Assembly: GCA_001600615.1 (NCBI GenBank)
Contig: BCKK01000013.1
Location: 1-27,796 of the forward strand
DNA from: Dioszegia crocea
Taxonomy: Eukaryota > Basidiomycota > Tremellomycetes > Tremellales > Bulleribasidiaceae
DNA length: 27,796 nucleotides
Direction of reading: 5' to 3'
A program made the translations under genes and the position numbers. The number at the start of each line of letters is the position of its first letter. Positions within the stretch are counted from its first letter, which is position 1. Below are positions 1 to 12,751 of the stretch, piece after piece. The notes beneath the pieces are model-generated. The model did not search any database. It was not told where the DNA came from and was given only the letters and a program-made list of their open reading frames with translations.

Positions 1-95
1 GGCATTGAGAGAGCAAATTTTCTCGCCAAAGTCCGAACACATACAAATTCCGAACGCTCTGTTTATACATTCATTAGGCAAACCACTTGGCGAGG
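1..95 (+). mobile_element. Fragment of a retroelement gag-like gene
   Basis: These 95 bases are identical, in inverted orientation, to 21107-21201, where they lie inside a gag-like reading frame (see 21027-21245). Identity stops abruptly at base 95, where the terminal inverted repeat of the next element begins. The fragment continues off the left edge, so its full extent is unknown. It is a transposon relic, not a host gene. Confidence 0.7.
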
Positions 96-387
96 ATAAC
101 ATATAACTGCACCACACGTTAATTATAACTGCACCACACTTTTTCACTTAGTAACTTGTGCATGCATCAACATTTTATTTTGAAAATTGCTACACTATAC
201 ATGTAGGTGTCTGGGAGTCCGAATATCGATTAATATTTGGGACTTTGTATGCATAGAGTTGCATGAGGAACGCTCAAAGTTGGGATTTTGGTGGTCCCCC
301 GGAACTCTACAGATTACCGAAAGCGGTAACTCTCCTTAGGAGTGTGGTGCAATTATCATTATGGTGTGGTGCAGTTATATGTTATCC
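94..387. mobile_element. MITE-like element with 46-bp terminal inverted repeats
   Basis: Positions 94-139 and 342-387 are inverted repeats of each other. The outer 24 bases match perfectly (starting GGATAACATATAACTGC) and the inner part has a few mismatches. Each arm contains the unit TGCACCACAC twice, so the arms are themselves tandemly built. The roughly 200-bp interior has no coding capacity. No target-site duplication is visible on the flanks (left ...TTGGCGA, right GGGCAGAG). The size and structure fit a non-autonomous DNA element. The superfamily cannot be assigned. Confidence 0.7.
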
Positions 388-714
388 GGGGCAGAGAGAT
401 ATTTAACTCTCAGTTGCCACCGACCTTGGCGCAACCCAAGGCCGGCCCACTATCACGTAAAGCTTTGCCCGATTGGGTAGGTCAGGAATTAGTTCCGAAG
501 TATAGTATCCATGCATCATATCATGTACGACCTACCAGCAACCGAAACTGACGAGTACCATATATTTGTCTCTTGCCCTAACGCCAAATCTAAGCACATA
601 CCAGCAGCATTGCTGAAAGCTAAAGATATACTGAGGCGCTATATTGAGCGAAAAGACATCAGCAACGAGCACTGGGTGGCGCGACACACAAAACTAGTGG
701 AAAGTCTTTCCTGA
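388..714 (+). pseudogene. Possible retroelement C-terminal remnant
   Basis: An open stretch at 511-714 encodes 67 residues with the string TDEYHIFVSCP near its start. This resembles the HIFxxCP segment of zinc-binding regions that follow fungal non-LTR reverse transcriptases. A helical, charged tail follows, then a stop. There is no upstream reverse transcriptase, because the inverted-repeat element sits directly before it. The assignment rests on one short motif and is weak. It could also be an unrelated relic. Confidence 0.25.
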
Positions 715-2918
715 TGCCGGACAGAGATCCGCAGAGGTACGATGGGTGTACACTCGGAGGTTCAAGGGAGTAGGGGCCAGGTTGCCACGCATGAGGCCGA
801 ATGGTCGTAAAGGCTACGGGCAGATGGCTGGTCTGGGTTGCGCCGAGCTAGTCGTCGGTCGCTCATAAAGTCTCCGTCCAGTTCTTCCTCATCCTCGTCA
901 ATTACTTGAGCCTCGAAGTCAACCAGTCGGATGCCCTGGGGCTCTCCTTGACGACGGCATCGACCGCGAAATCTGCGTCCAAGCCCCAGTCCCCCGGGCA
1001 GCGGCATCCCTGCGAATATGCTACCACGGCTGAGACCGAAACCTTTACGGTCTGAGGCAATCTTCACACCTCTCTAATAGAGCTCTCGACACTTTCCCAG
1101 CATCGAATGGATCCAAGCCTACTGACTCCGGTCATTGCTCCTACGTCTACCAGCAGGGCGACCTCATTGGAATTCTCCTAGTCCACGACGATGATCAGAA
1201 GATCAGCTGATCAGATGATCGCTTCTACCTCCACCTCCGACCTGCTCGTACCCATAGCAGCCCTGTACAAATTTCCGAGTGCGAAGACGGAGGAGGAGCC
1301 AATCACTCCCAGGCGTTCAAATCTGAGAAAGAGGGAGACCCAAAAGCTAAACACGCCGTAATCCCACTACATCGAATTACCAATTACGACATGCAGAACT
1401 GCAATCCAGCTGCTTTCCCATTACCCTACGGCTTCAAACCCCGTACTCCGACGATCTCGAACGTTCCCGAGCTCTATACCTAGAGCATTTCGGCTTGTCA
1501 GCACTCCTCTCGACCCAGAGGGAAATGCTAGTCGCAACTGTGCTGCCGTGCGAACCGCCCAATTTCCGCCACCCCTCCTCGAGCTCCTCTATCAATTCGG
1601 AATGTGACCGATCGTCAGTCTTGATGACAACATGGCGCCGTCATTCTCTCTAAGCGCCACCACGCTTATCCCGCTTCGGAGCACTGCGAGATTCGGACGG
1701 GCTACATGCAAGAACGCGGTAAGGTTGGGTGAGAAGCCCTATCCCCAAACCGCGATAATACGCGGAGTGAGTCGCAGATCATTGCGGACCGTATCTCAGA
1801 GCCATTAGCTACAGTACCAGCGTTTCGGAGGTCACCCCGACTCCCTTCATGATTTGATACCCCGAGCAGTAATTGAGTTACGATTGCTATTCAGTTTCAC
1901 GCCCGTCGGCCTTAACGACCACACCGGACTTAACTCTCGTGCCCTCCTTCCGGCTCCCTGCCACTCCACACAACGACTCATATGACACCCCTCTCCTGCT
2001 AAAAATGGTAAAGCTGAAACCCATGCACTCTCCGGCCATCTTGTAGGGGACATGTATATCAGTCGACCGAGGGATGACGATCGAATGCGAATCTTCCCAG
2101 ACCAACGTCCCGTCCTACTCTGTCCTGTCCATTCACCAGCCCGTCCCTTACGCCAAGTCCAGCCTGCTTCCTCTAGCGATCGCCCCTCCAACTGCCCCAC
2201 CGGTAATCAGCCTGGCCTCATACGCGAAGAAAGGTCGAGCAAAACCAGAAAGGCCGCGGCGGCAGAGCAGGGGAGCGGCCAGGCGATCAGCCTTGCTGCG
2301 AACATCGGACATGAATTGGAAGGAAGACGAGAAGAAGAGGAGGTGGAGGAGGTAGAGGAGGTAAGGAGGGAGGGGGGAAATGATTGACCGCGGCCTAAGG
2401 ACGCCGATAGCGGTCGCCAGGTGAGGATATACGTCGACCCCCTTGGATCCTACTTATCGATTCACACCTGCTCCACATCCAAACTCTCCTTCCTGCACGA
2501 ATCCACGCGTCCTTCACGAATGCTGCCCGGCGCTGCACCCGAACTCATCTCGCAGCGCCATCCCCCGACAGTTCTTCTCTCCCCATCAACCATCCTTAAG
2601 CGAAGACACTGGGAGCAGGATTTTAAAGGCGATATAATTGAGCAAAATAAACATACCTAGTATACGTCAACCAGACAACGCATTCAACCCATGTATAGGA
2701 AAGTATAGTAAAGAGTCTGAGCGTCGATTGGTAATGGTTGCGATTGGGAGCAGCCGGACCGAATGCCGATCCCAGAAACACGCGACTTTGGTGCATCCGA
2801 AAGAAGCGAGACACGAGATGGGCAACCTTTCTCAAAATTCATCTCTCACCGCGCCATACCACTTCACCTCACCTTGGTACTCTACGGTAGTCCTCAGATT
2901 CGCTTACTGATCCTGAAC
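715..2918. other. Gene-poor region upstream of UGD1
   Basis: I see no convincing gene here. On the minus strand at 762-1067 there is an open stretch with an acidic run (IDEDEEELDG), but it has no ATG at its start and no recognisable domain. Positions 2330-2380 are strongly purine-rich (GGAGG repeats). An AT-rich patch at 2620-2655 (TTTAAAGGCGATATAATTG) lies about 280 bp before the UGD1 start codon and could contribute to its promoter. This is inference from composition and position only. Confidence 0.4.
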
Positions 2919-5389
2919 ATGGCGCCCGTTGTTGTCAAAAAGATCTGCTGCAGTGAGTTGAGATATGTCTACCAGAGCGGATTGTGATTACCCCGTCCTC
3001 CATGCTGCAAATTGTTCTTTTCAAACAAAATTCCGGGCTTTAGCATCATGCTCTCATCTCCCGTTGTCGAGGTATTTTATGCTAGGTATATCGTCATAGC
3101 TGACCACCTTAGTCGGTGCCGGTTATGTTGGTATGTCTGATCTCTAGGGACCCATAAGCACTGCCCTTCGCTTGAAGTCTAAACGCTGGGCACGGCCCTC
3201 TCGAATCTATATAACTAATGATCTCAGGCGGTCCCACTTGCGCCGTCATGTAAGTCTTCTCTCAGCTGTTTGATCAAATCTTTCAATTGATCAAGCTGAC
3301 TGTGCAGCGCTGTGAAATGGTACATCCAAACTTCTCTGACCGGGGCGAAACCCCCTGATGCAACTCGACCACCCCTCTTCTTAAAACCTCTCCAACCTGA
3401 ACTTATGCTGACCCCACAGTCCCAACATCCAGGTCACCATTGTCGACTTAAACAAAGCCCGAATCGATGCGTGGAATTCTGACAATCTACCGATTTACGA
3501 ACCTGGGCTGGACGAGGTTGTGAGGGAGGCAAGGGGGCGTAATTTGTTCTTCTCGACTGATGTCGACAAGGCTATTGCGGAGGCAGAGTGAGTATTCGTG
3601 AACATGCTCATGTCTCGAACAGGCATTGTAGCTGACTTTGCAGCTTGATCTTCGTTTCGGTCAACACACCGACAAAGAAGTCTGGTATCGGAGCAGGTTT
3701 CGCTGCGGACTTGAAGTAAGCTAGTTGACGGATTGGCTTCTTGAGCCCATACAAGCAGGTCTGATTGTATAGCTACCTGCAACTGGCCACTCGTCGAATT
3801 GCTGAAGTATCCACATCCAGTAAAATTGTGGTCGAGAAGTCGACCGTTCCATGCAGGACTGCCGAGTGAGCCAGGGTATACAATTATGACCATTCCGAAA
3901 TTGAGCTGACAATACAGCGCCATGCGTACTATTCTCGAGGCCAACTCTAAGCCCGGATGCAACTTTGATATCCTTTCCAACCCCGGTCAGTGAAATTACA
4001 CCTCATCCCCATTTTCACCCCTGTTGAACGTTGTATTTTCACTCCTCTCCCTGATCCATCTTCTCGTTATTAGAATTTGCTGACCCGCAGAATTCCTCGC
4101 AGAAGGCACAGCCATCGCCGATCTCTTCGCGCCCGACCGAGTTCTCATCGGCTCTCTTCAAACCAAATCGGGATTAGATGCATGTGCATCCCTTGCCGCC
4201 GTTTACGCCAACTGGATGAGGGAAGATAAAATCCTTACTGTCGGTCTGTGGTCTTCTGAGCTATCAAAACTCGCTGCCAATGCCATGCTTGCTCAGCGCA
4301 TCTCGTCAGTTAATGCCTTGTCGGCTATCTGCGAGGCCACAGGTGCCAATATCGATGAGGTTGCGTATGCCGTTGGGAGAGATAGTCGAGTCGGACCCAA
4401 GTTTCTGAAGGCCTCTGTTGTAAGTTGAATTTTAGGTGCACAAACAAGACCCATGCTAAAGGAATAGGGCTTCGGTGGATCTTGTTTTCAGAAGGATATT
4501 CTTAACTTGGTTTACCTTTCTGAATCCCTCCACTTGCCAGCTGTTGCAAAGTACTGGCGTGCCGTCGTCGAGATGGTGCGTCCCTTCCTTCTGCGTTTGT
4601 ACTCTACTTCACACGCTGATCCTCAGAACGAATACCAGAAAGACCGATTCGCCCACAAGGTCGTCGAGACCTTGTTCAACACCATTACCGGCAAGAAGAT
4701 TGCCATGCTCGGTTGGGCATTCAAGAAGGACACCGGAGACAGTGAGCGTGCCATTGTCCTATCTCATGGTCGGTCTTTGCTGACTTTGCAGCCCGTGAAT
4801 CCCCCGCGATCTCCATCGCTGGCCACTTTTTGTCTGAAAAGGCCCGCATCAACATCTACGATCCTCAGGTTAGCGAGGACCAGATCTGGCTTGATTTGAC
4901 CGAGTGAGTTTCTAGCCTAATTGGAGCAATGCTCAGGCAGATGTCTGCGCGTGGTCTATATATACTGATTGCCTATAGTTACGGAGCGATCGCGGCCGAG
5001 CCTCGTAAGTCCTTCGCCTTCCAGATGCTGACCTACAGTCAAACCCCACGTGTCCATCCAGCAATCTGCTGAGGAAGCGTGCAAGAACGCTGAGGCTATT
5101 GTGGTCTGTACTGAATGGGACGAGTTCAAGTCGCTTGATTGGGCCAAGAGTGAGTATCAAGGTTCTGCACAGGATCTGACCGGGGACACCCCGTCGGACG
5201 ATGAACAGGAGAGGCAACTTGAAAAAGATGGGGCCATTGGATAGTGAAGAGATCAGCGCTAATCTCTCAGTCTACGCGAACTGTCCCCGACCTGCTTTCG
5301 TATTTGACGGCCGACTCATGCTGGATCGGAAGAAACTGCAAGAAATCGGGTTCACGGTAATCACTATCGGAACTGGGGATCGTGTCTAG
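2919..5389 (+). CDS. UGD1: UDP-glucose 6-dehydrogenase (15 exons, 468 aa)
   Basis: This enzyme oxidises UDP-glucose to UDP-glucuronate with two NAD+ in the cytosol, supplying glucuronate and, through Uxs1, xylose for glycans. Exons: 2919-2952, 3113-3130, 3228-3249, 3308-3319, 3420-3587, 3644-3715, 3773-3865, 3918-3985, 4091-4419, 4468-4575, 4627-4741, 4792-4903, 4979-5004, 5039-5149, 5271-5389. They total 1407 nt, in frame to TAG. The Rossmann loop GAGYVGG is near residue 12 and is split by introns. The central helix [11 protein letters not shown] follows, then the catalytic-cysteine motif [10 protein letters not shown] near residue 275, then [10 protein letters not shown] and CTEWDEF in the C-terminal domain. 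The start [11 protein letters not shown] is the expected family N-terminus. Length and motifs are complete, so the gene looks functional. It has four introns within the first 86 coding bases. Exons 2 and 4 are only 18 and 12 nt. The gene lies head-to-tail with the transporter at 7079. Identification is secure; the smallest exons rest on reading frame and splice sites. Confidence 0.97.
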
Positions 5390-5870
5390 GCTGTCGGCAT
5401 CGGCAAAGGGGCCCGGACAGACATAAGGCATGGCTTGGAGTCTCCGCTTAGATGTTATATCCAGTTATCTTTAGATGGAACTCTTTGATCGTATGCGCAA
5501 GCTCGTCTCACCCATCAGGCCGCAGAGGGATATGGACACATGTTACCCAACTTCGCCCACGCAAGCATACCACGGCTAAATTCCTGGGACCTTGGACGAA
5601 TTCGTGCCGGATAGAAGTTCAGAGGTGAAGCTTGGCCCATCTCCTCTCCATAAGCTTCTCCGGTTTCCTGGTCGGAGAAAATGGTGTAGACAGAAACGCG
5701 TCGAAGCGGGTGGAGGAATCGAACACTCTTTTTCCCGAATGTGTCAAGAAATTACAGGGTGAGAAAGATGTCTGTGAGGCTGATAACAACGAGGACGAAG
5801 ATCTGTGAACCTGGCTGATGAAAGGGGTGGAAGAGGTTATTCGAAAAATGCCATATGCATAAAATATGGC
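5390..5870. other. UGD1 3' flank, no gene seen
   Basis: This segment follows the UGD1 stop codon and should contain its 3' untranslated region. I found no open reading frame with protein-like character, no RNA gene and no repeat shared with the rest of the window. Confidence 0.4.
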
Positions 5871-6600
5871 AAAGACTTAAGTCGACTGTTGTGGAAATCC
5901 CCTCCGATAAAATATGGCAGCGTCGGGACCAATTGTCACCATGCGAGCGGTCTTGAGGTCGTCCAGAGGTTGTCCAGGCTTTCTCCAACAGCCGCTGTCA
6001 CCAACACGGAAAGACATGTGGCCCAAAATGGTAATCCTCACCCCAGTGATTCGTCGATGACGCCGAACTCTCCTCCTCACCCAATAGTACAGAAGGTGAT
6101 CCAAATCGCACCGATCAACGGACGGTAGAAAGATTCTGAAGGTACCCGGGAGCCGAAAATCGTTCGCCATCTGCAAAAAATGATGGAATGAACCTTATCC
6201 ACAAAGGAGTCCCATCCGTTGTCCATCAATGTTCTCACCAGCTTGTCCTCTTACGTCAAACCTGACATGATTCTTTGATGATCCATCGTCCCTCTTCCCA
6301 GCCCATACTTGAGAATAGCCTCGGACCACCGGGCGAAGACTTGTTAGGCCAGGGAAGGGTAGCACAGAGTTCGGAGAGTATAAGGATTGCTGCGCGATGA
6401 CCGCCATCAACTGGTGAAGCAATTCCATCTGGGCGAAAAATGCCACCCCCACGCATGGCACTCCCCTGAGCCTCCCTCGCTGAAGATTTCATCCATGTAT
6501 ATGCACGCCCTTGAGCAAAGGACCTCCGCCGGGCCACACCGGCGAAACCGTTTCCATATACCGATCCTCGCCAAAGACCCAATCTTCCCCCAATGATAAT
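5870..6600 (-). pseudogene. Decayed multi-exon gene of unknown function
   Basis: Minus-strand frames here contain protein-like stretches: VRFDVRGQA at about 6225-6255, then a GTGAGA...TTTTTTGCAG intron-like segment (about 6172-6235), then GERFSAPGYLQNLSTV, and after an in-frame TGA a further open stretch ending in NHWGEDYHFGPHVFP. The TGA sits between coherent segments and could be a CGA-to-TGA change. No family is recognised. The TATA module at 6601-6649 lies directly upstream in the correct orientation. It is either a broken host gene or part of an old element. Confidence 0.25.
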
Positions 6601-6649
6601 TAGTTAGGACAAACGGACCTTTTATAGCTGGATTTACGTGCACTCGACT
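6601..6649 (-). promoter_or_regulatory. TATA-box module shared with 20445-20490
   Basis: Read on the minus strand, this segment contains GTCGAGTGCA, then a perfect 23-base match to 20458-20480 that includes CTATAAAAGG, then CTAACTA. The same order and spacing occur on the plus strand at 20445-20490. It reads as a core promoter (TATA box plus flanks) duplicated at two unrelated sites. It may come from a transposon end rather than a host gene. Confidence 0.45.
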
Positions 6650-7078
6650 CACCCCACGAACTTGCCCATCTCTCGGCGAACGCAAATTACGTCACGCCCC
6701 GCGCGTCGCGTCAGCTTATTTTCGCGTCAACACACCGGGGTGGACCGCGTTACTTTCATGCATCTCTCCTATAACATCTCGTCGCTGCCCCGAATACTCC
6801 GAGCATCAAGCGTCCGCCGACACTCATAGCTTCAGCGACGAGCGAAGGCTCACTCCAGCTATCGCAAAAGGACGTCGAGGAGACGCTTGCCTATACGCTA
6901 CTGCCATCGCCCTGACCCTTCCTCATTGCATCGGCTACCTGTAGAATTGCCTGTATTTGTTAGTTTCTCGTCAAGATGAGCGCGTCTGACGAATTCAACA
7001 ACGTACAACCTGTACACCCAAATGTATCCTGACCCAGAGTTGGTGTGGCAAAAGCTGACGATGTAGTCCATGCCCAGC

Positions 7079-8653
7079 ATGTCTGCTGTGGATCAGGAGG
7101 CAATTTGTGTACCCCGATCAGAAGTCAAGTGAGTTGCTGTGTCGCAATTATGTCTTCCGTGTACGCAGCGTTCCATAATGACGATAAAGCGGAGGATTTG
7201 ACACTTGTCAAGGAGCGCGACAGAAGCAAATTACCATTCCAGGTTTTATAAGTAAGTTAAACCACTCTCATTTCCGCACGCTTTGTAGATCACGCTGATA
7301 TAAACTAGTCATCCCTGTTTGGATGGCCTGCTCAATCTCCGTCATCCTGTATAATAGTCAGTCGCGGGTCACACCTGACACTACGTGATGAAACTGACAC
7401 CACAGAATTCGTCTTCACCAACCTCGACTTTCCCTACCCCATCTTCTTGACTACATGGCATCTAACTTTTTCGGTACGTCAGCTAGATTTCCGGTGACGG
7501 GGATGTCATTGCCGCAAGTAATTGATTGCGAAGGCGATCGCTACTCGAGTCTTGCAACGCACAACGACCTTAGTTGACGGCGCGAAAGACATCGAAATGA
7601 CCGTAGGCTTCATTCACCTCTCGTACTGGAGAAAAAGCAGACACTGACGACGCAGCGAGACCGCTGGGTGCGGTCTATTCTTCCTATAGGCATCCTCTTC
7701 TCCGGCTCCTTAATCCTGAGTAACTACGCGTATCTGTCATTGTCGGTTTCGTTCATCCAAATGCTTAAGGTCAGTTCTTTGTCTGCTCTCGATTTTGCAG
7801 TAGCTGAACACCTCAGGCATTCAACCCTGTTGCTATCCTCCTTATCTCCTTCGCGTTCCGGATCCAGAAACCCAGTTCTCGTCTATTGGCTATCGTTGGC
7901 GTAAGCTGCGCATGAAACAAGACTCACCTAGGAGAGGAGGACTAAGTTTATACTTCAGCTTATCTCCCTCGGGTGTATTCTTGCCGCATACGGTGAAGTC
8001 CACTTTGAGATGTTCGGCTTTTTATGCCAATGCGCCGGTATATTATTTGAGGCTAGTCGACTGGTATTGATTCAGATCCTTCTACATGGACTGAAGGTAA
8101 TTTTCATGAATCCACACACAGCTGGAGCTATAGCTTATTTTCTCAGATGAATCCCCTTGTATCGCTGCACTACTACGCTCCCGTTTGCGCCGTCATCAAC
8201 CTGTGCATCCTACCCTTTATTGAAGGTCTTGAGCCTTTCTACGCCTTGCGAAAGGTTGGGTTGTTGACCTTTTTCCTCAATGCTGGAATGGCGTTTGCTT
8301 TGAATGTATTTCTACTATCCTTGTCGATGAATATAAATAATGCTGATTGCAACTCAGGTCGCCGCTGTTTTCCTCATCGCTGTCGGATCAGGTCTTATCC
8401 TCACACTTGCCGGTGTGCTCAAGGATATCGTATGCTTTCATCCTGATCGTCTTTTGTCGAAGTGCCAAGTTGACAAAACCTCAGCTGTTGATCTCCGGCT
8501 CAGTGATCGCATTTGGTAGTAATGTCACAGCGCTGCAAGTCTTTGGCTATCTGTAAGTCCATCCCTCAAGAGAGGAGCTTGGAGGACTTCAGTTGATATG
8601 GCAGCATATCACTAGGTGGTCTGATCATGTTCAAAACCACTGGTGGCAAATAG
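7079..8653 (+). CDS. TPT-family nucleotide-sugar transporter (12 exons, 326 aa)
   Basis: This is a multi-pass membrane transporter of the triose-phosphate/nucleotide-sugar family, expected in the Golgi or ER. Exons: 7079-7128, 7190-7251, 7309-7356, 7406-7473, 7534-7602, 7656-7769, 7817-7900, 7959-8096, 8147-8305, 8358-8429, 8485-8552, 8605-8653. They total 981 nt, in frame to TAG. Family landmarks in order: VILYNKFVF followed by FPYPIFLTTWHLTF, then SFIQMLKAFNPVAIL, FEASRLVLIQILL, LVSLHYYAPVCA, LAGVLKDILLISGS and ALQVFGYLISLGGLIMFK at the C-terminus. Around ten hydrophobic segments are present. The substrate cannot be read from sequence. Its position between UGD1 and UXS1 makes UDP-xylose or UDP-glucuronate a reasonable guess. 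The first two exons are the least certain part: an ATG at 7150 opens another frame (SSVYAAFHNDDKAED) that does not splice in phase to exon 3, whereas the chosen start does. Confidence 0.9.
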
Positions 8654-9704
8654 GGTGGCTGGCCTGGGTCGAGGTGTCGAGACCACCGTACGGGGGTTGC
8701 ATCTAGGCCGTTGTGTATGGAGTATTGTGCAATTCCTGTAGGTGTGGAGCTGCAGACTGAGTTCAAGGTTCGTTCAGTCTGTTACCTATGTGCAGTCGGG
8801 CGTCTACTAGCACATCTTACAGATTCGTTTGGCGAGAACAACGAAATAAGTAACATACAGCAACGGCCGCTGTGTTCTCGGTAGAACCCTTAAGCGATGC
8901 GATTCGCGACTCATATGAACAGGGCCGCAGTGGTTTCGCTCTGAAACTAAGATACTAATCTTATTACGCCCGTACTGCACGAGCGGCCTTCTGAAGAGTG
9001 GGAATCTGCAAAGTCAGACAACTCATTAATCTCTCGGTATAAATTCGCACTGCACCAGTGCATATACTTATTCAGATGGGCTGTTTACTTACGCGATGAC
9101 TATGTCGGAGGCTGTATGAAGACGATCAGTCTGGCTGACTGTTGTCACGATTCTCCATGCGCGTGGATCTCCCAGTGGGTAAGTGATTACCTGGAATCCT
9201 GGATTGCTGTCCCCACTCTTAGAGCAGGATACTCTCCGTCCAATTGGCCACAGAGCTTAATCAGTCCACTCCCTCTGGTTTCGGCCAGGCTAAATGAGAA
9301 ATGCTGATCCCTCTAGTCCTCTTGTGGATTCGCTAATCCCATTGGGGACGTGGGGGAGCGACGGACTAGCGGCAATCCGGTTCGGCATTAGATCACATAA
9401 CCCTAAGCTGATTTCCGCTGAAGACGTCTCCCGAATTTTCCTGACTTTGCCTCTCCTTTAGTACTCCCTAGACGTCCGGAAAGTAGCAAAAGGACCGTGC
9501 TAAACTAACACCATATATCACTACTGTTCCTGCCAGGAAAATTCGGTAAACTCTGTAGGCGTGCTGGCATTCAAATGATTGTACAGTTATACTGGCTCCG
9601 GCAATGTTAAATGAACGCAGCTGAGACGAAGCTGTAGGCTGTACTAGGTCGGATCCTGGCAGGAGTACGTGAAGCTGGCCTAGGTATGTAAGAGCATCTT
9701 GGAA
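8654..9704. other. Intergenic region downstream of the transporter
   Basis: About 1 kb with no credible gene on either strand. The transporter (plus) and UXS1 (minus) are convergent, so both 3' ends face this interval. Confidence 0.4.
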
Positions 9705-9924
9705 GGGCCTCCTGGCCAGTCAGAGGCAGTTATGCCTATTTTGCGGTATTATATCCCTTAATATTTACTAAATGATAATTGTCGGGCCCGACGGCCGGAG
9801 CCGATAATAATAGTTTAGTAATAGCAGAGCGTGTGGCTACTATGTCTAATGATAGTAGGAGGCCACCCTACTATTACTATTTTAACTAGTACAGTAGTAG
9901 ATAGACGGGAGGATGGTAAACGTA
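9705..9924 (+). repeat. AT-rich repeat, copy 1 (220 bp)
   Basis: This segment is homologous along its length to the reverse complement of 27576-27796, and its right end resembles 19262-19436. Shared landmarks in order: GGCAGTTATGCC, CGGTATTATATCCC, the perfect 12-bp palindrome GTCGGGCCCGAC (9781-9792), GCGTGTGGCTACTAT, CACCCTACTATTACTATTTTA and the end ATGGTAAACGT. It has no coding capacity and is probably a short non-autonomous element. It lies in the 3' space between the transporter and UXS1. Confidence 0.75.
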
Positions 9925-10050
9925 ACTGCAGACACTGTAGCTAAAGCGCATGCACCTCCATCACTCCTAAAATGATAGCGTGGACTGGCAAATAGTTTGT
10001 ATGTACTCATGTAAAGCACGAATGGTAACACGAGAAGCCCTCTAAAGACT

Positions 10051-11546
<1,496 letters not shown>

Positions 11547-12751
11547 GTTGCACTTTAAATGGGGTCAATTGCAAGGTATGGATTGGGGTAAGATGTTCAA
11601 GTGGCGTATAAAGCGACGGGTGGAGTTCAGCCAAAAGCCCCCATTTGCATTCATTGTCAGCACGATAAGCGGGATTCCGCATCTGGTACGATGACGTGGC
11701 ACGGATGCAGATATATCACACCGGGCCTAGTGCTCTTCATTACTATCTATTGTCAATCGTGATAGTAAAAATTCCGGTTCAGAGAATAGTGAGTAGTACG
11801 ATTAGTAATACTGCAGTGTCTACCATCATTACGATAGTACAGTGTGCTGATCGATCGGACACTGTTACCATACCATATTATTTGGCGATTTGCTGTGCAA
11901 CAGTAATGGCCTCTTCATCGATCCACTGAACGATCTGGCGTCGACGGAGACATCGGAGGAAGTTGAGGAGAGGAAGTTGTACCTCTGACTCCAAATGCAA
12001 TGACCTCCGTACATCTATGTTTATAGTCTTTATTCTCCCATTGCCTTGACTTGTAAATAATGTCCACTCACATCTCTGTCGCCAACGGATTGATTTCGCT
12101 ATAGCATATCGCTCGGTAGCATGCCCCCTTCCTCCTTTTCATCGTCCTGAGTAACGTAAATGTCGATCCCTTGCCTCCACAGACCCTCACACTAGTCTAT
12201 GCAATGAGTGGTTTATCCATGAAAACAGCCCTCTTGCGCGTGTCTACATCTACGAGAACAACTGTTCCACCGCAGCCGAAGAGGCAGATAAGCCAAATAT
12301 ATCCCGGAAAAGCAGGCATAATGGTTGTAGGTCCCGATCATTTTGGCCGATCCGGTGCGCGAAGCCAGATACGCTCTCGTCCGGTCGAGACATCCGCAAT
12401 TCGTTGTTGTCCTCCTCGTTGCATGAAGCCCAAGGCTTCTGCTGCTGAGGTGACGTATTGATGTAGCTGTGACAGCACAGTTCATCGAGGCTCTCGCTAT
12501 CTGAGCGTGCTCGTGGTCGATCTGATCCGTGCGGGGAGGAAGGGGTGGATGATGCCGCGCGAAGTGCTTATTTGCGCTTGTCGAGCTGAGAGTTGAGAAA
12601 TCTGATATTTACCACGCGTATGCCGTGTTTTCTGCACCGAATATTCATCGAGCATCTTCGCTAGTTTGGCCTGCCTTATCTTAGGTTTCAGAGCTAAACG
12701 TAATCAATGTCGGGAGCCGTAGCGTGGAGGACATACCAAACGCGGCGCATA
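11547..12751. other. Intergenic region upstream of UXS1
   Basis: No gene recognised in about 1.2 kb. It should include the UXS1 promoter, read on the minus strand. An AT-rich part at 11740-11885, with repeated TAGTA/ATTAC motifs, resembles the AT-rich repeats elsewhere in the window but does not align clearly. Short open stretches at 12171-12485 on both strands have no domain and look random. Confidence 0.35.

Noticed and set aside
762..1067. Minus-strand frame with an acidic run
   Set aside because: It lacks an initiator ATG at its start, no exon joins to it in phase and no family is recognised.
9410..9420. AACCCTAAG resembling a telomere repeat
   Set aside because: It is a single occurrence, not tandem.
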